Of a DNA stretch of 64,000 nucleotides, positions 18,198-27,477 are shown in pieces. Every line of letters starts with the position of its first letter. Position 1 is the first letter of the stretch. Under the pieces are notes generated by a model, which made no database searches, had not been told where the DNA came from, and was given only the letters and a program-made list of their open reading frames with translations. Origin of the DNA: Pseudomonadota bacterium (GTDB lineage: Bacteria; Pseudomonadota; Alphaproteobacteria; Rhodospirillales; Magnetospirillaceae); the NCBI GenBank assembly GCA_021793155.1, contig JAJYTF010000007.1, positions 102,575-166,574 of the forward strand, in the 5' to 3' direction. The translations under genes were made by a program, and so were the position numbers.

Positions 18198-19139
18198 TTG
18201 CTGAAGCAGCTTTCATCCCGAGAGAAGCGGGTCCTGGGGATCTTCTCGTTCGTCCTGCCTCTCCTGATCTGGTGCGCGGTCAGCTATCTTCCCTTCGTCT
18301 GGCATCCGCAAATGCTGATCACCGAGGCGGGCGACGTCGATTATTTCCAGCCGGGCATGCGGGTCGGCCGCGATGTCTTCGAAAGCGAATATGAAGCCGC
18401 CAAATCGGCCGGCAAAGCGGTGCCGGCCGGCGTGCCGGCCAACCCCATCTACCTGCCGGCGCCCGACCAGGTGTTCACCGCCTTCTACACGGCGTTCACC
18501 ATGCCGCCGGAAGCGCGCGACGCCCCCAGGCTGCACCAGAGCCTGTGGCACAGCGTCCAGGTCATTTTCTGTGGCTTCGCCATTTCCTCGGCTATCGGGG
18601 TGCCGCTCGGCATCCTTTGCGGCGCCGTCGCCCGGGTGTCGCGCCTCTCCGAGCCCTTCATCGAGTTCTTCCGCTACCTGCCGGCGCCTGCCTTCGGCGC
18701 GCTGGCGGTGGCCATACTCGGCATCTACGACGGGCCGAAAGTGGCCATCATCGTCATCGGCACCCTGTTCCAGCAGGTGCTGATCGTCGCCAACACCACC
18801 CGCAAGCTGGACTTCGCACTGATCGAGGCGGCGCTCACCCTGGGCACCAGAAATGCCAAGCTGCTGTCGCGGGTGGTCATCCCCGGGATCCTGCCCGACC
18901 TCTATCGCGACCAGCGCATCCTGCTGGGTTGGGCCTGGACCTACCTGATCGTCGCCGAGCTGATCGGCACCACCTCGGGCATCACCTGGTTTATCACCCA
19001 GCAGGCCCGCTACCAGCATTTCCCCAACGTCTACGCCGCCATCTTCCTCATCGGCATCATCGGGCTGGGCACCGACATGGTACTGGCCGCGCTGGGCCGC
19101 CGCCTGTTCCCCTGGGACCGCCCGACTGCGAAAGGCTGA
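18198..19139 (+). CDS. ABC transporter permease (NrtB/TauC/SsuC type)
   Basis: A 313-residue inner-membrane permease. After the first helix (about residues 15-33) there is an unusually long soluble insertion (residues about 38-105, containing [18 protein letters not shown]) before the core of five helices. The EAA loop is [24 protein letters not shown]. Such an insertion is seen in permeases of 'urea-carboxylase-related' transporter sets; this is from memory of the family. The start is a TTG at 18198, chosen because AGAGGA lies seven bases upstream. The gene ends two bases before the ATPase gene. Confidence 0.88.
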   Translation: MLKQLSSREKRVLGIFSFVLPLLIWCAVSYLPFVWHPQMLITEAGDVDYFQPGMRVGRDVFESEYEAAKSAGKAVPAGVPANPIYLPAPDQVFTAFYTAFTMPPEARDAPRLHQSLWHSVQVIFCGFAISSAIGVPLGILCGAVARVSRLSEPFIEFFRYLPAPAFGALAVAILGIYDGPKVAIIVIGTLFQQVLIVANTTRKLDFALIEAALTLGTRNAKLLSRVVIPGILPDLYRDQRILLGWAWTYLIVAELIGTTSGITWFITQQARYQHFPNVYAAIFLIGIIGLGTDMVLAALGRRLFPWDRPTAKG

Positions 19140-19141
19140 GC

Positions 19142-20065
19142 ATGGATCAGATCGTCAACGCGCCAAAGGCCCTGCCGTCCTACCTGGACCAAACCCCAGC
19201 CGTCAGGGACCGCTTCGGCCGCCTGAAGAACCGCGAGGTCATCCTCAGGGTCGACGGCCTGGGCAAGACCTTCTCGTCACGCCAAGGCACGACGGTGGCG
19301 CTGCGCAACATCAGCTTCCAAACCCATCGGCGGGAGTTCCTGGTCATCGTCGGCCCGTCCGGCTGCGGCAAGTCCACCTTGATCCGCATCCTGGCGGGAC
19401 TCGACATGCAGACCGGCGGACAGGTTCTGCTGGAGGGCAAACCGGTGGCCGGGCCGGGCAGGGACCGCGGCATGGTGTTCCAGGGCTACACCCTGTTCCC
19501 CTGGCTGACGGTCAAGAAGAACGTCATGTTCGGCCTGGAGGTCAACGGCGCGGGCACATCGCAGGCCGAGAGCGAGGCGCTGCAATGGCTGCAGCTGATC
19601 GGCCTGGAGAAATTCACCGAGGCCTATCCGCACCAGCTGTCGGGCGGCATGAAACAGCGGGTGGCCATCGCCCGCGCACTCGCCACCCAGCCGCGCATTC
19701 TGCTGATGGACGAGCCGTTCGGCGCCCTCGACGCCCAGACGCGCTGCCGCATGCAGGCCCATCTGCTGGAAATCTGGCGAAAGATCGACGTCACCATAGT
19801 CTTCATCACCCACGACCTCGACGAAGCGATCTATCTCGCCGACCGCATCCTGGTCATGAAGGCCCATCCGGGCGAGGTGCAGGAACTGATCGAGGTGCCC
19901 GTCCCTCGGCCGCGCGACCCTGACCAGTTCATCTCCGACAGCTTCCTGGCCACCAAGGCGCGGCTCGAGGAGATGATCTACTCCGCCCACGGTGAAGCCG
20001 AAGAGGAAGAAGAAGCCTATCCCATGGTCGCTCGCCTGACCGCCGTCGGCGACGATGTGGAGTAG
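19142..20065 (+). CDS. ABC transporter ATP-binding protein (NrtD/SsuB type)
   Basis: A 307-residue ATPase with Walker [11 protein letters not shown]-loop [11 protein letters not shown], signature LSGGMKQR, Walker [14 protein letters not shown] and switch His in ITHDLDEA. An N-terminal extension of about 35 residues and a C-terminal tail rich in Glu are longer than usual for the family. The ATG at 19142 is two bases after the permease stop, and the creatininase-like gene follows after three bases, so the three are translated from one message. It powers uptake of the substrate caught by the binding protein at 17109. Confidence 0.92.
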   Translation: MDQIVNAPKALPSYLDQTPAVRDRFGRLKNREVILRVDGLGKTFSSRQGTTVALRNISFQTHRREFLVIVGPSGCGKSTLIRILAGLDMQTGGQVLLEGKPVAGPGRDRGMVFQGYTLFPWLTVKKNVMFGLEVNGAGTSQAESEALQWLQLIGLEKFTEAYPHQLSGGMKQRVAIARALATQPRILLMDEPFGALDAQTRCRMQAHLLEIWRKIDVTIVFITHDLDEAIYLADRILVMKAHPGEVQELIEVPVPRPRDPDQFISDSFLATKARLEEMIYSAHGEAEEEEEAYPMVARLTAVGDDVE

Positions 20066-20068
20066 GTC

Positions 20069-20854
20069 ATGCAGTGGTCGACACAGAGCTGGACCGAACT
20101 GTCCGGCGACCTACCCGCCGCCCGTTGGAGTGCGATCCTGCCGGTGGGGGCCACCGAACAGCACGGACCGCACCTGGGTTGCGGCATGGATTTCGTGCTG
20201 GCCGACCGGCTCTGCCGAGCGGTGGCCGAACGCACCGGCGTGCCCATGCTGCCGGCCTTGCCTTACGGCTGTTCGCTTGGCCACAGCCGGCGTTGGCCGG
20301 GAACGTTGGCGGTGCAGCCGGTCAGCCTGATCCAGTTCGTCAAGGATATCGGCGACTGGGCCCATCACGGTGGAGTGCGCCGTCTGTTCATCGTCAACAC
20401 CCATGTCACCAACGCCGCTCCATTGCGTTGCGCCCTGGAGATGCTGCGGGCCGAGCACGACGACATGATGGTCGCCCTGGTCAATTCGGCGACCATCTCC
20501 GACCGGGTCCGCGCCGCCCATTTCGCCGACGGCGAGGACTGGCATGCCAACGATGCCGAAACCTCACTAATGCTGGCGGTAGCCCCGGAAATTGCGCGGC
20601 CCGACCGCCTGCCCGAGGCGGACGATCCCGACCGCACCGGAGACCTGGTGTTCTCCCACCCGGTCAACCGGACCAGCCGCAACGGCGTTACCGGCAACCC
20701 CAGCCGCGCCACCGCCGACAAGGGGCGCCGGCTCTTCGACTGGATGGTCGAGGACCTGAGCGCCCTGGTGCGCAAGGGGCAGGCGGAGGAGCCGCCCCTC
20801 GACCACTCCTATTTCCAATCCTGCAACACCCCCGACACCGAGAGGACGACATGA
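20069..20854 (+). CDS. Creatininase-family amidohydrolase, divergent
   Basis: A 261-residue enzyme of the creatininase (creatinine amidohydrolase) fold, which opens cyclic or linear amides with a two-metal centre. The metal site is visible: ATEQHG gives Glu30 and His32, MDF gives Asp41, and HANDAETS gives a further His and Glu. The usual NGHGGN loop is replaced by NTHVTN (residues 110-115): the central His is kept but the glycines are gone, so the pocket probably differs from creatininase proper. It shares an ATGA overlap with glnT. Position between a transporter and a glutamine synthetase suggests it frees ammonia or an amine from the imported compound. Confidence 0.82.
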   Translation: MQWSTQSWTELSGDLPAARWSAILPVGATEQHGPHLGCGMDFVLADRLCRAVAERTGVPMLPALPYGCSLGHSRRWPGTLAVQPVSLIQFVKDIGDWAHHGGVRRLFIVNTHVTNAAPLRCALEMLRAEHDDMMVALVNSATISDRVRAAHFADGEDWHANDAETSLMLAVAPEIARPDRLPEADDPDRTGDLVFSHPVNRTSRNGVTGNPSRATADKGRRLFDWMVEDLSALVRKGQAEEPPLDHSYFQSCNTPDTERTT

Positions 20855-22236
20855 CGATCATCGAGCCCACCATGCCGGCGACCACCGAACAGATCAGGTT
20901 CCTGCAGGAGCAATTGCGCGCCAAGGGGGTGAAGTACTGCATCGGCGCCTATGTCGACATCCACGGCGCGCCCAAGGGCAAGGTCGTTCCCATCGACCAT
21001 CTGGAGCAGATGGCGCAAGGTTCGGAGCGCTATACCGGCTATGCGCTGGATGGGCTGGGTCAAGCCCCCAATGACGACGAGATCGTCTCGCTGCCCGACC
21101 TTGGCCGGCTGATCCAGCTGCCCTGGGAGCCCAAGATCGCCTGGATACCGGCCGACAACGGATTCCAAGGCAAGCCTTATGCGCTGAATACCCGAGTCGC
21201 CCTGAAGAACGTCCTGGCCCGCGCCGAACGGCTGGGCTTCGGCTTCAACCTGGGCATCGAATGCGAGATCTATCTGCTGAAGCAGAACGCCGACGGCAGC
21301 CTGGCCGTGCCCGACCCCGACGACAAACTGGCCAAGCCCTGCTACGACGTTCGCGGGTTTCTCAACAGCTTCGGCTGGCTGGATAAAGTAGCAAGTTGCA
21401 TCAACGACTTAGGATGGGATCTTTATTCTTTCGATCACGAGGACGGGAACGGTCAATACGAGTTCGACTTCCGCTATGCCGACGCGCTGACCATGTGCGA
21501 CCGCTTCATCTTCTTCCGCACCATGGCCAAGCACTATGCCAAGGAGCAAGGGTTGCTGGCCACCATGATGCCCAAGCCCTTCGCCGACAAGACCGGCACC
21601 GGCGCCCATTTCAATATGTCGCTGTCCTCGCTGGAGACTGGCGCCAACGCCTTTGCCTGCGATGCCTCCGAGGATCCGCGCGGGCTTGGCTTGACCCAAC
21701 TCGGCTATTGGTTCATCGGCGGCATCCTGAAACACGGAAAAGCGCTGTGCGCCGCCTTCGCGCCGACGGTCAACAGCTACAAGCGCCTGGTCCGCCAAGG
21801 GTCGATGGGCACGTTCAGCTGGGCTCCGGTGTTCAATTCCTACGGCTCCAACAACCGTACCAATTCGGTGCGCGTGCCGGCCGGCGGCGGCCGCTGCGAA
21901 TCGCGCAACGCCGACGGCGCGCTCAACCCTTATCTGGCGGCGACCCTGGCCTTGGCCGCCGGCCTCGACGGCATCGAGAACCGCATAGACCCCGGCGAAT
22001 CCAACGAGGACAACCTTTACACCATCTCGGAGGAGCAGCGGCGGGCTCGTGGCATCGAGTTCCTGCCACAGACCCTGCAAGAGGCGGTAGCCGCTTTCGC
22101 CGCCGACCCGCTGGTCGAACAGGCTCTTGGAAAGGGCTTGCGGGACGAGTTCATCGCCTATAAGACCGCCGAGTGGGAGGCGTACCACCTGTCGGTCAGC
22201 CAGTGGGAGATCGAGCGGTACAGCCATCTTTTCTAG
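20851..22236 (+). CDS. glnT: Type III-like glutamine synthetase (GlnT)
   Basis: A 461-residue glutamine synthetase of the GlnT group found in rhizobia and relatives. GIECEIYLL carries active-site glutamates, [12 protein letters not shown] is the ATP/glutamate-binding block, and [36 protein letters not shown] is the C-terminal catalytic block, given here only in part. It ligates ammonia, or in some relatives an amine, to glutamate using ATP. The tail ends [10 protein letters not shown] with no clear adenylylation Tyr loop. It is the last enzyme of the sigma-54 operon. GlnT enzymes are usually secondary to GlnA, and a gamma-glutamyl-amide ligase role is possible. Confidence 0.88.
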   Translation: MTIIEPTMPATTEQIRFLQEQLRAKGVKYCIGAYVDIHGAPKGKVVPIDHLEQMAQGSERYTGYALDGLGQAPNDDEIVSLPDLGRLIQLPWEPKIAWIPADNGFQGKPYALNTRVALKNVLARAERLGFGFNLGIECEIYLLKQNADGSLAVPDPDDKLAKPCYDVRGFLNSFGWLDKVASCINDLGWDLYSFDHEDGNGQYEFDFRYADALTMCDRFIFFRTMAKHYAKEQGLLATMMPKPFADKTGTGAHFNMSLSSLETGANAFACDASEDPRGLGLTQLGYWFIGGILKHGKALCAAFAPTVNSYKRLVRQGSMGTFSWAPVFNSYGSNNRTNSVRVPAGGGRCESRNADGALNPYLAATLALAAGLDGIENRIDPGESNEDNLYTISEEQRRARGIEFLPQTLQEAVAAFAADPLVEQALGKGLRDEFIAYKTAEWEAYHLSVSQWEIERYSHLF

Positions 22237-22325
22237 CGCCAAGGCCGGTGGCTCAAGGTCATTGGCGCCTTTGCGAGCGCGGCGACGCCATCCAGAGCGG
22301 CGCCCGCTGCCATCGGGGGCAAGGA

Positions 22326-22805
22326 ATGTCGGAGAAGCACGGCGGCGCCCGGCAAGTAAGTCGAATCAGCATGTCCCTGCCCGAGGAGTTGCTGGCGGAA
22401 CTTGACGCCATGGTGGCCGACCGGGGCTTCGCCAGCCGCTCGCAGGCCATCACCGACATGTTGCACCAGTCCCTGGTGGAGCATCGCCGCCGGTTGGGCG
22501 ACGACGTGATGGTCGGCATCATCACCCTGTTCTACGACAACACCGTCAGCGGCCTGCAGAAGCGCCTGGCAGACCTGCAGTTCACCCATATCGACGAGGT
22601 GATCAGTTCGCTGCACGTCCACCTGATTCACAACCAGACCATGGAGGCCATCCTGGTCCAGGGGCCGGCCCGCAAGCTACAGGCCATTTCCGACGAGATG
22701 ATCACCTGCCGCGGCGTCATCTCCGGCAAGATGCACCTGATCGCCGCGCTGATTCCGCCGCTGCATCCCTTCCACGACGGAACCAGTCCCGAAGGAGCCG
22801 AGTAG
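22326..22805 (+). CDS. NikR-like ribbon-helix-helix regulator lacking two nickel ligands
   Basis: A 159-residue regulator with an N-terminal ribbon-helix-helix DNA-binding domain (SRISMSLPEELLAELD, then SRSQAITDML) and a C-terminal ACT-like NikR domain (SSLHVHLIH). Aligning to E. coli NikR without gaps, the nickel ligands His87 and His89 are present as His97 and His99, but His76 is Phe86 and Cys95 is Thr105. It may therefore bind another metal, or none. It starts 90 bases after glnT on the same strand, with a close AAGGA. Autoregulation or control of the neighbouring operon is plausible but unproven. Confidence 0.82.
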   Translation: MSEKHGGARQVSRISMSLPEELLAELDAMVADRGFASRSQAITDMLHQSLVEHRRRLGDDVMVGIITLFYDNTVSGLQKRLADLQFTHIDEVISSLHVHLIHNQTMEAILVQGPARKLQAISDEMITCRGVISGKMHLIAALIPPLHPFHDGTSPEGAE

Positions 22806-22809
22806 GGCG

Positions 22810-23505
22810 TTACAGCATCTGCGCCAGCAGCGGCGCGGCCAGCACGTTCACCAGTCCGACCAGGGCCATCACCAGGCCGGCAACCGATCCTTCCTCGCGG
22901 CCGATGCCATGGGCCCGGGCGACACCGGCACCATGGGCGCCCATGCCGAACAGGGCGCCGCGGGCAAGGGCGGAGTGCAACGGCAGAACCCGCAGGATGG
23001 TTTCGCCGAAACCGGCGCCGAAGACACCGGTGAGGGCGACGAACACCGCCGTCAGGTCGGGCACACCACCGATTTGGCCGGATACCGTCATGGCGAACGG
23101 GGTGCTGATCGAACGCGGCAACAGGCTCAGCCGCAGGCTGCCGCTGAGTCCCAGCAATTCGGCCAGCCCCCAGGCCGAAGCCATCGCGGTCATACTGCCG
23201 ACGACCACCCCGGCGGCCAGCGCCGGCCAATGCCGGCGGATCAGTCCCCGCTGTTCCCAGATGGGAACAGCGAAGGCGACGGTCGCCGGTCCCAGTAACG
23301 CGACCAGCCAATGGGTTTCGCGGATATAGTCACGATAGCTCTCATGGAGCGCCAGGGCCAGGCCGATCAGGGCGGCGGGAGCGAGGACCAGCGGGCTGGA
23401 CCACCAGCGCATCAGCCGGCGATGCAGGTGCTTGGCCACGAGATACGAGGCGATGGTGGCGGCGGACCAGAACGCCACCTGCAAAAGCGGATCACTCAAT
23501 GACAT
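22810..23505 (-). CDS. lrgB: LrgB/CidB-family membrane protein
   Basis: A 231-residue membrane protein with about seven helices. The family core LLGPATVAFAVPIWEQRGLIRRHW, the PRSISTPFAMTVSGQIGG block and the FGMGAHGAGVARAHGIG block are all present. LrgB acts with LrgA in a holin/antiholin-like or metabolite (pyruvate, glycolate) export system. It starts inside the end of lrgA with a 14-base overlap. The frame is open to 23535, but ATG 23505 is the family start. It converges with the NikR-like gene, stop to stop, across only four bases. Confidence 0.9.
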   Translation of the reverse strand: MSLSDPLLQVAFWSAATIASYLVAKHLHRRLMRWWSSPLVLAPAALIGLALALHESYRDYIRETHWLVALLGPATVAFAVPIWEQRGLIRRHWPALAAGVVVGSMTAMASAWGLAELLGLSGSLRLSLLPRSISTPFAMTVSGQIGGVPDLTAVFVALTGVFGAGFGETILRVLPLHSALARGALFGMGAHGAGVARAHGIGREEGSVAGLVMALVGLVNVLAAPLLAQML

Positions 23506-23914
23506 GACCGTCCGCCTCCAGCCGCCCCATTGCACGGCAGCACAGGTCGACCACCACGGCCGTCACCCCCATGACCACCACGGTACCGCCCAGGATCACC
23601 GCCACGATCTTCAGGCCAAGGATGCCCAGGAATTCAGGATGATCGAGGATGGCCAGCACGGCGGGGATGAAAAACAGCAGCAACTCGGCGATGAACCAGT
23701 TGGCGCCGCGGCGCAGGCTGCCCTGGCCGAGCCACCCGCTGGCCAGCAACGCCAGGACGACCGACATGCCGATGATGCCGCCCGGGATGGGCAGGCCAGT
23801 CCAACGGGCCAAGGCTTCACCCAGCAACCAGAAGGCGAACAGCAGGACGATCTGAGCCGGCCGGTTGGACCGGAGGCTGCGGCGGCCGGGGATGATGATT
23901 CTTCGTAAGTCCAT
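23492..23914 (-). CDS. lrgA: LrgA/CidA-family membrane protein
   Basis: A 140-residue protein with four membrane helices: AQIVLLFAFWLLGEALARW, PGGIIGMSVVLALLASG, FIAELLLFFIPAVLAIL and IVAVILGGTVVVMGVTAVVV. The loop LPIPGGIIGM is the family hallmark. It forms the small partner of LrgB, and in other bacteria the pair controls murein hydrolase activity or exports three-carbon acids. Its basic N terminus (residues 1-20) is slightly longer than usual. It is the promoter-proximal gene of lrgAB; its own regulator (LytSR) is not in the window. Confidence 0.9.
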   Translation of the reverse strand: MDLRRIIIPGRRSLRSNRPAQIVLLFAFWLLGEALARWTGLPIPGGIIGMSVVLALLASGWLGQGSLRRGANWFIAELLLFFIPAVLAILDHPEFLGILGLKIVAVILGGTVVVMGVTAVVVDLCCRAMGRLEADGHVIE

Positions 23915-24327
23915 GATGGCATTCCTTGCGTCAGAACCGTATGCCGCCGCCGATCATGAGCAAAATGAATTATTCGAATATATATCAGTCCACATTGGAA
24001 TATCCGATGAGATCCGCATCGTCTTGCGGTCGCTGGAGCCGAGCGTCATCCCGTGAGCGGTGCCCGATTCGTAGAGATTGACTATTTCTGGCAGTTTGCT
24101 TGAATACCCCTAAAGAGTGTGGGAATGGACTCCTTGATGAGACGCATCCGTCCTCGGACGACATGTAGCCAACCACCTTTCCCGAGCCCCAAATCCTGGC
24201 CGATGGCCACGAGCGCGACAGCGCCGTTACCCATGCGGCACGCAGACAGACCAGCGGAACCACCGGGACGGCCAAAATAGATTGATCATCCCGTGCAACA
24301 GGCTTCCAGTGTCTGGGGGAGGGTTCT
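23915..24327. other. 413-base divergent intergenic region
   Basis: This gap between lrgA (minus) and the ETR1-like kinase (plus) holds no convincing gene. The part at 23955-24000 is clearly AT-richer than the surroundings (TATTCGAATATATATCAG) and suits promoters. A GTCATCC motif at 24048 is the remains of a REP-type end without its partner. The kinase's ribosome-binding site GGGGAGGG lies at the right edge. Confidence 0.5.
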
Positions 24328-25491
24328 GTGCTCAACATGATCCATGAATTCTTATCAACGGCGGCATATTTGCCACACGGATATTGTATAGGCTGGTGGT
24401 CTCCCCTCGTCTATACGTTTGTTTTTAGTGATATACTGACATTTGTTTCGTATTTTTCGATGCCTATCGCCATGCTATATTTTGCGCGGCGACGGAAAGA
24501 CTTTCCGTACCCTTGGCTTCTCTGGCTTTCCGCTGCATTCATAATGGCCTGTGGGTCGACGCATCTTATGGATGTCGTCGTCCTGTGGTATCCCCTCTAT
24601 GGGCTGAGCGCCCTCACCAAGGCGCTGACCGCGATCGTTTCGGTTGCCAGCGCAGTCATGCTCTGGCCGCTGATACCGCAGGCCTTGAGATTGCCCAGCG
24701 CGGAGCAATTGCGTCACGCCAACGAGGAGCTTCAGGCCGAAATCGCGGAACGGAGGCGCGTGGAAGAGGCGCTCCGCCTTCGCACGGCTGAATTGAGCGC
24801 GGCCAACCAGGAATTGGAGGCCTTTGCCTACGCCGTGTCCCACGATTTGCGGGCGCCCCTGCGTGCGATGCGGGGCTTTTCAAAAATATTGGAAGACGAG
24901 TTCTCTGCCGAACTGCAGCCCGAGGCAAGGGAATGCGTGGAACATATCGCGACGGCTGGCAGAAACATGGGGGAGTTGGTCGACGGCCTCCTGGTCCTGT
25001 CGCGCGTCACCAGGGGTGAACTCAAGCGGGAGGCAGTGGACCTGTCGCAGATCGCCCACCGCGTCAGGACGGAACTGGAGCTGTCGGAACCGACGCGATC
25101 GGTGACATGGGACATCGAGCCCGGCCTCGTCATGCAAGGCGACAGCCGCATGCTCGAATCGGTCATGCGTAATCTCCTCGAAAATGCCTGGAAATACACC
25201 TCCTCGACGGCGGCGCCGGTGATCCGCGTGCGGGCCTCGACCCATGACAACCAGCGCTTCATCAGCATCGAAGACAACGGCGCCGGGTTCGACATGGCCT
25301 ATGCCGATCAATTGTTCCAGCCTTTCCGCCGGCTTCACCGGCAGGATGAATTTCCGGGCCTGGGGATCGGCCTGGCGACCGTCCTGCGCATCATCCGCCG
25401 CCATGGCGGGACCCTCCTGGCCGATGCGGCGCCGGACCGGGGGGCCTCGTTCCGCTTCACCCTGCCGGAACCCGAATTGGGAGCAGCATGA
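24328..25491 (+). CDS. Histidine kinase with ethylene-receptor (ETR1-like) membrane sensor
   Basis: A 387-residue sensor kinase. Its three N-terminal membrane helices reproduce the copper/ethylene-binding domain of plant ETR1: SD at Asp35, YFS at Tyr42, and ACGSTH with Cys75 and His79. Spacing is identical to ETR1 Asp25, Tyr32, Cys65 and His69. A coiled coil (about 125-165) leads directly to HisKA with YAVSHDLRAPL (His172) and an ATPase domain with N-box MRNLLENAWKY, DNGAGF and GLGIGLAT. There is no GAF or receiver domain. GTG 24328 and ATG 24337 are both possible starts. An ATGATG junction overlaps the next gene, an Rcp1-like receiver, its probable partner. Similar bacterial proteins are known in cyanobacteria and Azospirillum. 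Confidence 0.9.
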   Translation: MLNMIHEFLSTAAYLPHGYCIGWWSPLVYTFVFSDILTFVSYFSMPIAMLYFARRRKDFPYPWLLWLSAAFIMACGSTHLMDVVVLWYPLYGLSALTKALTAIVSVASAVMLWPLIPQALRLPSAEQLRHANEELQAEIAERRRVEEALRLRTAELSAANQELEAFAYAVSHDLRAPLRAMRGFSKILEDEFSAELQPEARECVEHIATAGRNMGELVDGLLVLSRVTRGELKREAVDLSQIAHRVRTELELSEPTRSVTWDIEPGLVMQGDSRMLESVMRNLLENAWKYTSSTAAPVIRVRASTHDNQRFISIEDNGAGFDMAYADQLFQPFRRLHRQDEFPGLGIGLATVLRIIRRHGGTLLADAAPDRGASFRFTLPEPELGAA

Positions 25492-25925
25492 TGACCAAGA
25501 CCCTTCTCCTGGTGGAAGACAACCCTCAAGACGAGGCGCTTACGCTTCGCGCCTTGCGCAAGATCAACCTCGCCAACCAGATCGATGTCGTGCGGGACGG
25601 CCAGCAGGCGCTTGATTACCTGTTCCGTGAGAAAGAATTCGCGAACCGCGAGGGACCCGACTTCCCCACAGCGGTGCTGCTGGATATCGGCCTGCCGCGC
25701 ATCAACGGCCTCGATGTGTTGGCGCGCCTTCGGGCCGACCCCCGGACCCGGCTGCTTCCGGTCATCATCCTGACCTCCTCCGACGAGGAACGGGACAGGT
25801 TCGCCAGCTACGACAACGGCGCCAACAGCTTTGTCAGAAAGCCCTTGGATTTTGGCGAATTCGCCGAAGTCGTCGCCCGGCTGGGAATCTATTGGCTGGC
25901 GACCAACGAACCTCCGAACTTATAG
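25488..25925 (+). CDS. Rcp1-like single-domain response regulator
   Basis: A 145-residue receiver with no output domain. The acidic pocket is Glu10/Asp11, the phospho-acceptor is Asp66 in VLLDIGLPRING, the switch Thr is in ILTSSDEE, and Lys118 is in FVRKPLDF. The Rcp1 subgroup, partners of phytochrome-type and related kinases, has the same layout and the loop FREKEFANREGPDFP. It overlaps the ETR1-like kinase gene by four bases, which strongly suggests that this kinase phosphorylates it. It may pass phosphate on or bind the next kinase. Confidence 0.9.
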   Translation: MMTKTLLLVEDNPQDEALTLRALRKINLANQIDVVRDGQQALDYLFREKEFANREGPDFPTAVLLDIGLPRINGLDVLARLRADPRTRLLPVIILTSSDEERDRFASYDNGANSFVRKPLDFGEFAEVVARLGIYWLATNEPPNL

Positions 25926-25932
25926 GACAGCA

Positions 25933-27477
25933 ATGCCGGACGACTTGAAATGCCTGGTGATCGAGGACGGTGACGCCGATTTCAGGCTCATCGAGCATCA
26001 CCTCGGACGAACCGGTTACCCGATCCGTTGCAGCCGGATCCAGACCACGGCGGAACTCGCCGGCGCCTTGGATGACCCGGCGTGGGATCTGATTCTGTCC
26101 GATTACAACGTTCCCGGCATGCGTTTCGAGACCTGCCTGCCGATGATCGTGGCGCGCCAGCCCGACACGCCCCTGGTGCTCGTGTCGGGGGCGATCGGCG
26201 AAGAGAAGGCGGTGGCGCTGCTGAAGCAGGGAGTCTGGGACTTTGTTCTTAAGGATAGCCTGGAGCGGCTGAAGGCAGCGGTGGATTACAGTCTCCGCGA
26301 GGCCAAGACGCGCCGGCGCCTCAAGCTGACCGAAACGGCATTGCACGAGACCCTTCTGCGTTTCGAAGCGGCCAAGAAGGCCTCGGGACTCGGCATTTAC
26401 GATCACGACATCAGGACGGGCCGTCTCGATTGGGATGATCGCGTCAGAGAATTGTGGGGTGTGCCGCCGGACGAGCCGGTCACTTACGAGATGTTCCTGG
26501 CGGGATTGCATCCCGAGGACCGTGGCCGGATCGTCGCCGCACTCGCCGAGTCGTGGGATCCCCGCGGATCAGGCGAGTTTGCCGTCGAACAGCGCGTCGT
26601 CGGTCTGAAAGACGGAAAGGAACGCCGGATCGCCGCCCGGGGACAGACCAGCTTCGACGGAGAAAAGCCGATCCGGTCGATCGGTACGGTGTTCGACGTC
26701 ACCGAGCAGCGCAGGACGGAAAACGAGCTGGCCGAGGCTCTCATGGAGAAATCCAGGCTGCAGGAAGCGGCGCTGACCGCCACTATCGACCTCTATCATG
26801 CGGCGCGTCTTACTTTATTGGGCGAAATGGCGTCGACGATAGCCCATGAAGTGAACCAGCCGATCAGCGCCGCAGTCAATTTCCTCCACGCGGCCAAGTC
26901 GGTCGCCACCGACCCGATCGTCCGGGGTTTCCTCGACGACGTGGATGCCCAGCTCTTCAACGTGGCGGCCATCGTGCAGAAGGTGCGTGACTTTGCCGCC
27001 AACCGAACGGTCCATCCCGCGCCTCAACGGCTGAATTCGATCGTCGCCGAGGCGGCAACCCTTGGACTGCTCAGCAAGACGGAGCGCGATATCACGCTTT
27101 GCCTGGCGGTGCCGGAAGATCTGCCTGAAGTCCTGGTCGACATCGTGCAAATCCGCCAGGTCCTGGTGAATTTGATCCGCAACGCAGCCCAGGCCATGGC
27201 CGGTGTCGAACGCAAGGAACTGACGATCTCCGCCGCGTTCGCGGCGGAACGGGCATTGGTCGAGCTATCGGTCGCCGATACCGGGCCCGGTTTTCCCGAC
27301 GAAATACGCCAGCATTTGTTCACTCCCTTCGTTACAACCAAACCGGATGGTACCGGCCTCGGCCTGTCGACCTCTCGAGCGATCATTCAAGCCCATGGCG
27401 GCCAGCTATGGATCGAAGACGACGAGACCGGCGCGACCATTCGGATGACCTTGCCGATAGCAGCCGCCGATGCATGA
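25933..27477 (+). CDS. REC-PAS hybrid histidine kinase (FixL-like C terminus)
   Basis: A 514-residue soluble protein: an N-terminal receiver (residues 5-125; Asp57, Lys107), a PAS domain (about 140-260; ending SIGTVFDVTEQRR), HisKA with STIAHEVNQPISAAVN (His305) and an ATPase with N-box LIRNAAQAM and GTGLGLSTSRAIIQAHGG. The H-box with NQP is the FixL/DctB-like subgroup. The PAS lacks an obvious heme His, so oxygen sensing is not claimed. ATG 25933 starts seven bases after the Rcp1-like gene. The receiver at the front suggests that it is an intermediate in a relay fed by the upstream pair. Confidence 0.9.
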   Translation: MPDDLKCLVIEDGDADFRLIEHHLGRTGYPIRCSRIQTTAELAGALDDPAWDLILSDYNVPGMRFETCLPMIVARQPDTPLVLVSGAIGEEKAVALLKQGVWDFVLKDSLERLKAAVDYSLREAKTRRRLKLTETALHETLLRFEAAKKASGLGIYDHDIRTGRLDWDDRVRELWGVPPDEPVTYEMFLAGLHPEDRGRIVAALAESWDPRGSGEFAVEQRVVGLKDGKERRIAARGQTSFDGEKPIRSIGTVFDVTEQRRTENELAEALMEKSRLQEAALTATIDLYHAARLTLLGEMASTIAHEVNQPISAAVNFLHAAKSVATDPIVRGFLDDVDAQLFNVAAIVQKVRDFAANRTVHPAPQRLNSIVAEAATLGLLSKTERDITLCLAVPEDLPEVLVDIVQIRQVLVNLIRNAAQAMAGVERKELTISAAFAAERALVELSVADTGPGFPDEIRQHLFTPFVTTKPDGTGLGLSTSRAIIQAHGGQLWIEDDETGATIRMTLPIAAADA

